From contig CAJUOM010000004.1 in NCBI GenBank assembly GCA_910588255.1, positions 1 to 55,005 on the forward strand: a stretch of 55,005 nucleotides of DNA, in the 5' to 3' direction. The DNA comes from an uncultured Alphaproteobacteria bacterium (lineage in GTDB: Bacteria > Pseudomonadota > Alphaproteobacteria > RUG11792). The notes below the pieces were generated by a model. The model did not search any database, had not been told where the DNA came from, and saw only the letters and a list, made by a program, of their open reading frames with translations. Shown here piece after piece: positions 37,769-46,364 of the stretch (position 1 is its first letter; every line of letters begins with the position of its first letter). The position numbers and the translations under genes were made by a program.

Positions 37769-38791
37769 ATGAGACGATTCTACTCAATTTTAATCCTGGA
37801 ATTATTTTATACTTTTGCTTCATTTGGAATAACATCGGAACTTCCACATCATTATACTATAATTGCACATAGTGAAATAATCCCTGAATTTCAAGATAAT
37901 AAATTGAATTTATGTAGAATGACAAAAGAAATGGATTCTGATGTTAAATTGTTATCCCCAACAACTGGATTTGTAACTTACACAGATTTAATATCTCATC
38001 TGATTTCTGATTCTGAGACCAAAGCATCATTAGATGTATTGGTTGATAATTTCATAAAGGTGAAATTTAAGTTATCTGAAAATATAGACTTATTAAATGT
38101 CAATTTACCTATCATTTCAGCCTTAATTAATATCTCTACAACTCATCCTGATGATTCTATACGAAGAAAATTAATCAAAACTTATGAAGCAGCAACAGAA
38201 CCTTCAGAAATTTATCCTATACAGCTTTTTAAGATAATAGATGAATGTGGTGCAGATATCACAGAAATGTTAGCGGGGAAATTAATAGGATTTAGATTGA
38301 CAACATATGTTAAAGCGTTTCGGGATAAGATACCATCTAAAGCTACATTCATTGAATCAGAAAAAGATATTATAGAATATCAAACTTCTATCACAAAACT
38401 TATTAATAAAATTATTTCGATAAAAAATCAAATATTTAAAGATCCTCTATATACACAAATTAATTATTACATAGACTTTATGGTAAAATATGTAAATAAA
38501 ATTATTACAGAAAAATCCCATCAACTTTTGACAATAGAAGGGGTGAGAGTACTAGTATATCCAACAACTCCTGAAGAAGTTTTCCCTTTATTGAATATGC
38601 AAACTTCTGGTTTTAAAAGCGAAGACATAACACACGTACAACAATTGAAACGTGAAATCGAAGAAGCTAAAAAATCCTTGGATATTATATTATTGACTCC
38701 TTTGAAGGACTTGACAGAGGAAACAGACAGGCGTAACTTTGCTGCTTATATCCAATTGCTGCAATTGTTTATTCCGAATCCTTATCGGTAG
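37769..38791 (+). CDS. Secreted helical orphan protein
   Basis: A 340-residue protein without a recognised family. It has an N-terminal signal peptide (FYSILILELFYTFASFGITS) and a mature part predicted mostly helical, with many Ile/Leu/Lys/Glu and long charged helices (QLKREIEEAKKSLDIILL near residues 293-310). Only two mature-part cysteines are seen. It resembles in style, but not in sequence, the secreted orphans at 41.4 and 52.4 kb. A GAAG-type SD region precedes the ATG. Its 3' end overlaps the convergent lpxA by 23 nt. A host-directed role is possible but not shown. Confidence 0.7.
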   Translation: MRRFYSILILELFYTFASFGITSELPHHYTIIAHSEIIPEFQDNKLNLCRMTKEMDSDVKLLSPTTGFVTYTDLISHLISDSETKASLDVLVDNFIKVKFKLSENIDLLNVNLPIISALINISTTHPDDSIRRKLIKTYEAATEPSEIYPIQLFKIIDECGADITEMLAGKLIGFRLTTYVKAFRDKIPSKATFIESEKDIIEYQTSITKLINKIISIKNQIFKDPLYTQINYYIDFMVKYVNKIITEKSHQLLTIEGVRVLVYPTTPEEVFPLLNMQTSGFKSEDITHVQQLKREIEEAKKSLDIILLTPLKDLTEETDRRNFAAYIQLLQLFIPNPYR

Positions 38792-39602
38792 GGTTTGTTG
38801 TGCAGATAGGATTTTTTGTGGGAAGATTTATAAAATCTGTAATTTCTGTTATATGTTTATTTGAACTATATTTTTTTCTGACAGCATCAACTTTATCAGT
38901 AAAATTTAAAGAATCATCCTGAGACTCAAAGATCTCCCTATATGCAGTCATCATTTCTTTTATTTCATCAACAGAAAATCCACGACGCTTTAAACCTATG
39001 ATATTAAGTCCTTTTATAGTTGTGATTCGATCGCTTCTAACTATGCCATATGGAATAATATCCCTGTCAACTCCTGTGCATCCACCGATCATTGCATGTT
39101 TTCCTATCCTTGTGAATTGTTTCACAGCAGACATACCGCCTATGATAGCATAATCTCCAACAACAACATGGCCTGATAAATTAACCCCATTAACTAAAAT
39201 AACATTATTTCCAATAATACAATCATGCGCTATATGACAATAAGCCATAATTAAACAATTATCGCCGATTTTTGTTATCATTCCTCCGGACTCTGTTCCA
39301 ATATTAGCAGTGACATACTCTCGTATAACGGTATTTTTCCCTATTTCAAGTTTGGATCTTTCTCCTTTATATTTCAAATCTTGTGGTTTTTGTCCCAATG
39401 AAGCAAAGGGATACACAACACATCCACTCCCGATAATTGTATCTTCCATGATTACTACATGGGATTTTAAATTAACATTATCTCCAATAACAACATTTGG
39501 GCCAATACAACAATATGGACCTATTACAGTGTTTTCCCCTATTGTTGCTCCATCTTCGATTATTGCCGTTTGATGAATGATAGCTGAACTACTAATACTC
39601 AT
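38769..39602 (-). CDS. lpxA: Acyl-ACP--UDP-N-acetylglucosamine O-acyltransferase
   Basis: LpxA performs the first step of lipid A synthesis in the cytoplasm. The 277-residue protein is a left-handed beta helix of hexapeptide repeats (IEDGATIGENTVIGPYCCIG; NVVIGDNVNLKSHVVI), with the catalytic His in IMAYCHIAHDCIIGNNVILV and the adjacent GHVVVGDYAIIGG loop. A helical C-terminal cap (residues about 200-277) is present. It follows fabZ after 2 nt, the classic fabZ-lpxA order, but lpxD, lpxB and bamA are not adjacent. Its 3' end overlaps the convergent secreted-protein gene by 23 nt. Confidence 0.95.
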   Translation of the reverse strand: MSISSSAIIHQTAIIEDGATIGENTVIGPYCCIGPNVVIGDNVNLKSHVVIMEDTIIGSGCVVYPFASLGQKPQDLKYKGERSKLEIGKNTVIREYVTANIGTESGGMITKIGDNCLIMAYCHIAHDCIIGNNVILVNGVNLSGHVVVGDYAIIGGMSAVKQFTRIGKHAMIGGCTGVDRDIIPYGIVRSDRITTIKGLNIIGLKRRGFSVDEIKEMMTAYREIFESQDDSLNFTDKVDAVRKKYSSNKHITEITDFINLPTKNPICTTNPTDKDSE

Positions 39603-39604
39603 AA

Positions 39605-40063
39605 TTATTTTGTTTCTGGAATCATTGCTCTAAAGTCCGCTTCATCAGCGAGTGTATCGCCAACGAAAGCCTGTCCGTTAAATTTCCAGAATTTGTTCCC
39701 TCGGCGCTGATCAATAGATACAACCATACGCACAACATCTCCCGGAACTATCGGTCGTCTAAATTTTGCATTTTCGATTGATGTGAAATAGACAAAATCT
39801 GAAGATCCAGGTTTACACACTTTTTCCTCGATTAATGTTGAAAAAGCTAAAACTCCAGCGGCTTGTGCCATTGCCTCTATGATCAAAACACCAGGCATTA
39901 CTGGATAATTTGGGAAATGTCCTTGAAAAAACCATTCATTATTAGAAACATTCTTATAAGCAACACAAGACTTTCCTATTTCAATATTTTCTACTCTATC
40001 TAACATCAAAAATGGATATCTATGGGGAATAATTTTTTTAATATCTTCAGAATATAATATCAT
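39605..40063 (-). CDS. fabZ: 3-hydroxyacyl-ACP dehydratase FabZ
   Basis: FabZ dehydrates beta-hydroxyacyl-ACP in fatty-acid elongation. The 152-residue hot-dog-fold protein carries IPHRYPFLMLDRV and the catalytic His in FFQGHFPNYPVMPGVLIIEA, with the catalytic Glu in that same helix. MVVSIDQRRGNKFWKFNGQA is the C-terminal sheet. It lies between secG (1-nt overlap) and lpxA (2-nt gap) in a tight infC-secG-fabZ-lpxA run. The pairing with lpxA reflects competition for hydroxyacyl-ACP between phospholipid and lipid A synthesis. Confidence 0.95.
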   Translation of the reverse strand: MILYSEDIKKIIPHRYPFLMLDRVENIEIGKSCVAYKNVSNNEWFFQGHFPNYPVMPGVLIIEAMAQAAGVLAFSTLIEEKVCKPGSSDFVYFTSIENAKFRRPIVPGDVVRMVVSIDQRRGNKFWKFNGQAFVGDTLADEADFRAMIPETK

Positions 40064-40425
40064 TATTGCTTATCTCCCGGTTTTGTGCCATCAGAGATTG
40101 GTTCTTCAGCAGAATTTTTTTCTTTTTCCGGTTCTTTATTTTGATCTTGTTTTATTGGAGCTGATTCGTGATTCATAATTGTTTCTGTATTTCTCATATG
40201 AGCTGAGTCAATCGTTGCCATAATGACACAATTGATCAAAAATATAGAGGCAAGAACCCAAGTTGCTTTTGTCAGTATATTTGAGGTTCCTCTGGCATTA
40301 AACATACTATTCCCGCCACTATTTGCAAAAAGAGAACTGCCACCTTCGTTTTTTTGAATTAATACAACTAATATCAAAAGGATTGTCACTATAACATGTA
40401 TTGCTAATAATATTCCCATAATCAA
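40063..40425 (-). CDS. secG: Protein translocase subunit SecG
   Basis: SecG is the small accessory subunit of the SecYEG inner-membrane translocon. The 120-residue protein has two hydrophobic segments (about residues 3-22 and 54-71) joined by LIQKNEGGSSLFANSGGNSM, matching the SecG signature around QxxxGGGL. The C-terminal 45 residues form a Lys/Glu/Asp-rich polar tail, longer than in E. coli but common in alphaproteobacteria. Met3 is an alternative start. It lies 6 nt after infC. Confidence 0.9.
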   Translation of the reverse strand: MIMGILLAIHVIVTILLILVVLIQKNEGGSSLFANSGGNSMFNARGTSNILTKATWVLASIFLINCVIMATIDSAHMRNTETIMNHESAPIKQDQNKEPEKEKNSAEEPISDGTKPGDKQ

Positions 40426-40431
40426 TCTCCT

Positions 40432-40971
40432 TTAAATTTTTGTTAAAATAGCTATTATTGAAGATCCCTCAAGTTTTGCTGGAGTTTCTTCTTTCGCGAA
40501 TTCTCTGGAATAGTCCAAAACTTTTTGTATTACTTCAAAGCCAAGTTCTTGTCTGCTTAATTCACGTCCCCTGAATTTTAGTACTAATTTTACTTTTGCT
40601 CCAGATTCTATGAATCTTTTTATTGCTTTACATTTTATTAAAAGATCGTTTTCTCCAATAAAAGGTCTCAATTGAACTTCTTTTAATTCTATAACTTTTT
40701 GTTTTTTTCTAGATTCTGCTTTCTTCTTTTGTTGTTCATATTTGTATTTTCCATAATCCAGAATCTTACAAACAGGAGGCGTTGAATTTTCTGCAATTAA
40801 AACTAAATCTAATCCAACTTCCTCAGCACTTGAAATAGCTTCTTTTAAAGAAACAATTCCTAAAGCTTCTCCATTTGCTCCTATTAATCTGACCTCGTTA
40901 TACTTTATATTTCCATTAATCGGCGGAGAATTCTTCGCTTCAGATTTTTTGTTCGTAAATAATTTTGCCAA
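40432..40971 (-). CDS. infC: Translation initiation factor IF-3
   Basis: IF-3 binds the 30S subunit and checks start-codon choice. The 179-residue protein has INGNIKYNEVRLIGANGEAL and the linker KYKYEQQKKKAESRKKQKVI, then the C-terminal domain (EVQLRPFIGENDLLIKCKAI; VKLVLKFRGRE). There is no Met in roughly the first hundred residues, so it must start at a non-ATG codon. TTG at 40969-40971 is the best fit, with a GAGA motif 5 nt upstream; an in-frame ATA lies two codons further up. Rare infC start codons are known to allow IF-3 autoregulation. First gene of infC-secG-fabZ-lpxA. Confidence 0.94.
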   Translation of the reverse strand: MAKLFTNKKSEAKNSPPINGNIKYNEVRLIGANGEALGIVSLKEAISSAEEVGLDLVLIAENSTPPVCKILDYGKYKYEQQKKKAESRKKQKVIELKEVQLRPFIGENDLLIKCKAIKRFIESGAKVKLVLKFRGRELSRQELGFEVIQKVLDYSREFAKEETPAKLEGSSIIAILTKI

Positions 40972-41437
40972 TAATATCTCAAAATCACAATTACTCCATA
41001 TGTAAAGAATAGAGCTTTTTTAAAAATCTCTCAAGACATTTTTAATATATCGTTCAAAAATAAGATTTTGGTAAGGGAAATACTGAGCTTATTATAATTA
41101 AAAAATTAGTTAAAACCATTAACTTAACCTATGTGCAAATAAGTTAGTCGATTGTGAAATTTCCTAATTAGGGATTCAGTAATAAGCCGCTTTTTCCTAT
41201 CTTAATACTATTGAAGAAATAACCTCTTTGCTTAGAAATATTGTGGTTTTACTCTTTCGCCGTTTTATTTGTATAAACATTTTTCTGTATTCCGAACAAA
41301 TTCCTCATTTTAGCAGATATAGTGAATATATTATAAGTCATTTGATAAGTTTCCGCCTTTGGAATTTGTTATAAAATTATTGAAAAAATGACACTTTATA
41401 AAATATCATGTAATTATATGGGAAAATATGGATATTT
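40972..41437. other. Intergenic stretch, no gene seen
   Basis: About 465 bp of AT-rich DNA between the divergent infC and a secreted-protein gene. It holds a 10-bp palindrome CCTAATTAGG near 41164 and promoter-like AT tracts. No supportable ORF, tRNA or copy of the dispersed repeats was seen. Confidence 0.5.
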
Positions 41438-42604
41438 ATGAACAAAATTTTTAATAAAATAATTTGCATTTTTGGATTTTGGGCATTACTTCAAGAAGTT
41501 AATGAAACTAACTCTGCTCAACTTCCGGTAAACTCAATCGAAAGTGAAGAAGTTGGTGCAATTTCTAATCCTAGACAAGTGAAAGTTTTAAAAGATCAAC
41601 TGGAGTCTACAGGATCACATTTATATATGACTTTGGATTCTTATGTTTTTGACATTTTTAATTCTTACAATTATTTTATGGAATATATAGATGAATGTTG
41701 TAAATTCCCTATGTTTTTTCAAATTCATGAAACTGAATTTCCAGCGATCCTGATTTATTTAAAACCAGATAAACAAAGCATTCAGGTGTTAAATGATTTA
41801 ACATGCGTACAAAATTTTTTTATTGAGTTTCATAATAATATTTTGGGTATCTATAAAATATTAGATGACATTTTCACTTCAAGCTTCTTTCAAGCAAACA
41901 CAACAACTTCTAAAGAGACTTCAGGACAATTAGAAACCATTCCCGAAGAATCTTCAGAAAATCCGAGATTTTTTAAGATTATCAAACCAATAAATTCTGT
42001 CGATCAAATAAATTTTTCCTATGGATTATGCAAATTTAAAGAATTTACAGAAAAGTTTGCTTGGGATGAGAAACTTTTTTCTATTATGAATAATCTTAAT
42101 GAAAGGTTTACGAAGTTTTCTGAAGTCTTAAATTCAATAGCTAAATCAGTAAGGAATCTTTATTTCAGTTTTTCTACTTTCGATAATTTAACAGAAGAAA
42201 GCGAACTAATCAGATTATTATTTTGTTCCGTTTCTGATATGTCAAGAGAACTTTCTAATAATTTTCGTATTTTAAATATCATTTATAAACTTCCATCAGA
42301 TCTTATAGATATATATGAAAAGCTAAGTTTAAAAAATATAATGAGATCGAATTTTATGGAAGAGCTTTTTGGACCAAGTTTTGAAAGAACGCCTATTTTA
42401 ATACCCGACATTACACCTGTTTTATCTTATATAAAAAATGAACTTAACCTATCGAACAACAGCCAAGCTATGGAATTATTTTCATATATTGCTAATTTGC
42501 AGTTCTTAAATCATCCGATTGATAATTATCATAATAGTATTAATACAGAAGAATTGATTAAAATTTATAAAAATATATTATTTATAAAAAAGGACTTGCA
42601 ATAA
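41438..42604 (+). CDS. Secreted orphan protein
   Basis: A 388-residue protein of unknown family. The N-terminus (MNKIFNKIICIFGFWALLQE) is signal-peptide-like, with a probable cleavage near NSAQ. The mature protein is rich in Phe, Asn, Ser and Leu, helical in prediction, with several cysteines. It lies 50 nt upstream of the secreted glycosyltransferase-like gene on the same strand, so the two may be expressed together. The TATAAT-like block between them could also give the second gene its own promoter. No domain could be assigned. Confidence 0.65.
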   Translation: MNKIFNKIICIFGFWALLQEVNETNSAQLPVNSIESEEVGAISNPRQVKVLKDQLESTGSHLYMTLDSYVFDIFNSYNYFMEYIDECCKFPMFFQIHETEFPAILIYLKPDKQSIQVLNDLTCVQNFFIEFHNNILGIYKILDDIFTSSFFQANTTTSKETSGQLETIPEESSENPRFFKIIKPINSVDQINFSYGLCKFKEFTEKFAWDEKLFSIMNNLNERFTKFSEVLNSIAKSVRNLYFSFSTFDNLTEESELIRLLFCSVSDMSRELSNNFRILNIIYKLPSDLIDIYEKLSLKNIMRSNFMEELFGPSFERTPILIPDITPVLSYIKNELNLSNNSQAMELFSYIANLQFLNHPIDNYHNSINTEELIKIYKNILFIKKDLQ

Positions 42605-42654
42605 TATTTTTATTGATATAATATAGAAATAAAGTTACTTGTTAGTATTTTTTT

Positions 42655-44211
42655 ATGTTAAAACGTTTTTTAAAACATGTATTTGTGGTATTAAATATTG
42701 TTCCAGCTATATATTCAATGGAACCAGGGATATACCCTTGTGATGTGAGTTCATATCATGAGTTTACAGAGGAAAAAAGTTCATCAATTTATCCAAATCC
42801 AGATATGGATTACACACCATTTGTCGTACGAAATTTATATGATCGTCAAAGGGCAGAACTTTCGAACTCAATCATATATTTTTTCATTACAGCTTACAAA
42901 CAAGAAAGATTTGCCTCAAACTTAGCTAGAAGTCTGAGATTAAATTATGACAGATTGAGAGAATTTGGTGTTGATTTTCGAATCAAACTGACTTGCGATG
43001 GAAGAGATGAAGATAGAGAAGCATTTGTATCAGAGTTACAAGAAGCTTTTGAAGAAATAATAAAATCAGGAAAACTTCCTTTTGATGTTACATATAATGA
43101 ACAAAATAAAGGCTGCTCTTTCACCCGTTACGAACAATTACTGTCTTCTAAAGAAGAAATAATGCGCGATATTGATTCAAGTAAACATGTTTATTTCTCT
43201 ATATTCGATGGAGATGATATGATCCATCAGGATTATTGCCTCTTGATGTTGGCCACTGCCTTGGAAACAGATGCAGATATAGTTGGAGTACCTGGATTGC
43301 TTGTACAATGTGAAGAAAGCTCTGGAGATATTCATAAATTGCAAACACAGGATATCTGTAGCAGAACCTTGTATTATAAAGAAGAATCAGTAGAAGATTC
43401 TACTGTATATCTATTTAGGGCATCTTGTATATATAACGATACATTTGACTTTAGGTTTATTGATCATGTAACTAAAGAAGGTATTATAGTTTTTTCAAAT
43501 CCATATACGGACTTTACAGTTCTAGACTTCTTAACTTCAAGGGACAATCTTTCATTTGCTTTGTTTAAGAAGCAATATTCTATTCACGACCCTTTACTTT
43601 CATCGGTTAACCCATATGATGACTTATTAAATACAGTTAACATAACTGATATTCCGACAACTTTTATACCAATGTTTTTCTATATGCAACATAGTGATTC
43701 AATGGAAAAAACTTTTTTAGATAATCTAATGCAAGCGTGTGAAAATAGAGACATGCTTACATCTATTTTATTTGCAGAAGCAGAAACCAGATTGGCAACC
43801 CCATATAAAATTACAGATGTAGCAATGTTACTTGGTATACCTGATTTTATAAATGGAAATAGAGGTATGATTAGAATTTTTCAAGAAGATTTTACTGAAG
43901 AATATTTAATGGAGGTATTCAAAAACAATCATATTCTTGCTAAAAAAATTCATGATATTCTAATTTGTTCAGGTTTTGCTAGTAATGAAACAGTACAGTT
44001 TATTTTAACTAATTCAAGAATGAAAATACTTCTTGAGCAAAATTATTTTAATTCATTATCTGAAGACTTTATGAAGGACTTCTTTAAAGATGTTTTTGAT
44101 ATAATGCTGAAAAGGATTCCTTCAACACTTTTGGGAACTGATTCAGAACGTAAAGAGAGTAGTGAAGATCCATATCAAGTAGATTATTATGCTGAAGATA
44201 AAAAATATTAA
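42655..44211 (+). CDS. Glycosyltransferase (GT-A/GT2-like) protein with signal peptide
   Basis: A 518-residue protein. After a signal-like N-terminus (KRFLKHVFVVLNIVPAIYS) comes a GT2-type nucleotide-sugar domain from about residue 75: SIIYFFITAYKQERFASNL is the first Rossmann strand and FRIKLTCDGRDEDRE follows. VYFSIFDGDDMIHQDYCLLM (from about residue 182) contains a D-x-D-D metal-binding motif with the following helix typical of GT-A enzymes. The last 200 residues are helical and unassigned. Cytoplasmic glycosyltransferases do not carry Sec signals, so export to the periplasm or the host is implied; glycosyltransferase effectors are known in other intracellular bacteria. It ends 6 nt before the convergent vgrG. 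Confidence 0.72.
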   Translation: MLKRFLKHVFVVLNIVPAIYSMEPGIYPCDVSSYHEFTEEKSSSIYPNPDMDYTPFVVRNLYDRQRAELSNSIIYFFITAYKQERFASNLARSLRLNYDRLREFGVDFRIKLTCDGRDEDREAFVSELQEAFEEIIKSGKLPFDVTYNEQNKGCSFTRYEQLLSSKEEIMRDIDSSKHVYFSIFDGDDMIHQDYCLLMLATALETDADIVGVPGLLVQCEESSGDIHKLQTQDICSRTLYYKEESVEDSTVYLFRASCIYNDTFDFRFIDHVTKEGIIVFSNPYTDFTVLDFLTSRDNLSFALFKKQYSIHDPLLSSVNPYDDLLNTVNITDIPTTFIPMFFYMQHSDSMEKTFLDNLMQACENRDMLTSILFAEAETRLATPYKITDVAMLLGIPDFINGNRGMIRIFQEDFTEEYLMEVFKNNHILAKKIHDILICSGFASNETVQFILTNSRMKILLEQNYFNSLSEDFMKDFFKDVFDIMLKRIPSTLLGTDSERKESSEDPYQVDYYAEDKKY

Positions 44212-44217
44212 AATATC

Positions 44218-46341
44218 CTAATTTAGCTTAATCATAGCTCCTTGGAGTGCAATTCCTGCAGTTCCTTGGAGCTGAAGCATTGCAGTTGATTTTACCATAG
44301 CAGCAGCCATAACCGATAATTCTAAAGCAGCTTTTGATGCTATTTTTATGCTAAGTCCTCCGATTTCTACTGTCGTTTTCATATCTGCTTTTAAACTTAG
44401 TGCAGAAAGTTCCATAGCCATTTTTGCTTTTCCTGAAAATTTCATACAATCAATTTTGAAATCCTTTGTCGCTTTCAAATCAATAATATCTTTCGAATCG
44501 ATAGAAGTTGCTTTTTTGGAATTAATACTAACTTTTCCATCAGCGCTGATTGTGATATCTTTAGTTGATGTAATAGAGATATTTCCAGTTACATCAATTT
44601 TCAAATCACCTTTTGAAAGAGTTATAGTCTGATTCCCTTCTTTTAGAGTTATAGATTGATTGCCTTTGTCTAAAACAATCGTATAATCTCCTTCATTCAG
44701 GATCATTTTATTATTTCCTTTTTTTATAGCCAGAGAGTGTTCTGTTGGGTCTTTTTTACTTTCCAGAATTATAGTTTTTGATCCTTCATTCAATGTCTCT
44801 GTAATACTATTTTCAATGACATAGTTCAAATCTTTTTGAGCGTGTAAGTATATCTCTTCTTCTTTTGCTTTGTCATTAAAACGTAATTCATTGAAGCCTT
44901 TTTCCTTTACAGTATTTGTATAGAACGATGATACAGTGTTTTTTTCTTTGGCATAATTTGAAGGAGGAAGATTAACTCCATTATAAAGGCATCCAACAAC
45001 TATAGGCTGATCAGGATCTCCATTGACAAATTCTATAACAACTTCTATTCCAATACGTGGGAGAACAAGTGATCCAAATTTATTACCCGCCCAAGATTGA
45101 GCAACACGTATCCAGCAGGAACTTTTTTCATCTTTTTGAGATCTGGAATCCCAGTGGAATTTTACTTTTATTCTTGCATTTTCATCACAGTAAATCTCTT
45201 CTCCTGATGTACCTGTAACAATCGCTGTTTGACAACCAGAAATTCTCGGTTTTTTATGGATATTCACAGGAACAAAAGGAGTATCACTTGGAATAGCAGA
45301 AAAAGAGTTGTAATAAACAGGAGTATCCGAGTTATCAGGGATTTGATTTATGTAGTGTTTTACAGAAACAACAAAAAATTCACCATTATGAGATTTTGTT
45401 TCAGAGCCGCTTATTTTAAATATTAAACCTGATGATAAAAAAGGATTAAAGCTATTTCCCTTTAGCTTTTTGGTAAAAATATTTTCCTGTTCCAAAATCG
45501 TTTTTGAGATAGTGTTACCAAGAGATTTTTCAATAAATAATTGATCATAAAATTCTTTTTCCCCTATATTTATTTTCTCTGAAGAATTTGACAGAGCTGA
45601 TAAAACCTCTGCTTTATGATAGTTATATGAAAAACTTTCAATTTTTTTAGCACCCATAGAATTTAAATAAGAGACATTATATGCAGTATCTGTTGTCATT
45701 GTTGCGTTTGTTGATGTTTTTCTTATTTTTAATTCTTCAGGTAATTTTTTGGCTGAAGAACTGATGTCCGAGATATTCAAATTATCTTGAGATTCCGTAT
45801 GTTCAAAAGAATAGAAAATACCGTTTGTTTCCATAAGTCTTGAAATAAAATCAAAATCACTTTCTCCATATTGAACACAAAACTCTAATTTATTTTTTCC
45901 TTTCGAGTTTAAACTAATTTTGTGATTAGATATGCCATTTTCTTTTAGAACTTTCGAAATTATATCATTTACAGACATATCCTGAAATATTCTATATTTT
46001 TTTGTATAAACAGCTCTCGTTAATGTCGGAACTATCTTAATATAAAGTATACTATCCGTTTTTGTTTGAATTGTGCTTGGAATATTTTCAAAAGAAGCCT
46101 GTTCTATTATTCCTGAAAAATACCGTGTTTGTTTGTCATCAAGCTTAAATGATAAAGACGCTTCAGAATTTATAAGTTTTTCAATATCAATTTGTTTTGT
46201 AGTCTGAAGAAAAACATCCGCACTAAACAGATTAGAAACAGATTCAGTGATTTCAGATCTAATAACAACTGCTTCTGAAATAACAGAACATTTTATCTGA
46301 ACATCTAAATTATCTTGTTTAGTGGGTAATCCTATTGGCAT
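44218..46341 (-). CDS. vgrG: Type VI secretion tip protein VgrG
   Basis: VgrG forms the trimeric spike of a type VI secretion system. The 707-residue protein has the gp27-like N-terminal part (about residues 1-370, with CVQYGESDFDFISRLMETNG), then the gp5 OB-fold segment ARIKVKFHWDSRSQKDEKSS and CWIRVAQSWAGNKFG followed by LVLPRIGIEVVIEFVNGDPD. From about residue 480 the C-terminus is a long beta-helix of short repeats (KGNNKMILNEGDYTIVLDKG and similar), ending in an Ala/Met-rich stretch without an obvious fused enzyme. No other T6SS gene (tssB, tssC, hcp, PAAR) is near, so the apparatus must be elsewhere or this is an orphan. The neighbours are convergent and unrelated by strand. Confidence 0.93.
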   Translation of the reverse strand: MPIGLPTKQDNLDVQIKCSVISEAVVIRSEITESVSNLFSADVFLQTTKQIDIEKLINSEASLSFKLDDKQTRYFSGIIEQASFENIPSTIQTKTDSILYIKIVPTLTRAVYTKKYRIFQDMSVNDIISKVLKENGISNHKISLNSKGKNKLEFCVQYGESDFDFISRLMETNGIFYSFEHTESQDNLNISDISSSAKKLPEELKIRKTSTNATMTTDTAYNVSYLNSMGAKKIESFSYNYHKAEVLSALSNSSEKINIGEKEFYDQLFIEKSLGNTISKTILEQENIFTKKLKGNSFNPFLSSGLIFKISGSETKSHNGEFFVVSVKHYINQIPDNSDTPVYYNSFSAIPSDTPFVPVNIHKKPRISGCQTAIVTGTSGEEIYCDENARIKVKFHWDSRSQKDEKSSCWIRVAQSWAGNKFGSLVLPRIGIEVVIEFVNGDPDQPIVVGCLYNGVNLPPSNYAKEKNTVSSFYTNTVKEKGFNELRFNDKAKEEEIYLHAQKDLNYVIENSITETLNEGSKTIILESKKDPTEHSLAIKKGNNKMILNEGDYTIVLDKGNQSITLKEGNQTITLSKGDLKIDVTGNISITSTKDITISADGKVSINSKKATSIDSKDIIDLKATKDFKIDCMKFSGKAKMAMELSALSLKADMKTTVEIGGLSIKIASKAALELSVMAAAMVKSTAMLQLQGTAGIALQGAMIKLN

Positions 46342-46364
46342 TTTCGGAATATCAAAACGCTATA

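Noticed and set aside
41380-44211. Secreted orphan and glycosyltransferase as T6SS effectors of the adjacent VgrG
   Set aside because: They are on the opposite strand and carry Sec-type signals, while T6SS effectors are loaded from the cytoplasm; nearness alone is not evidence.
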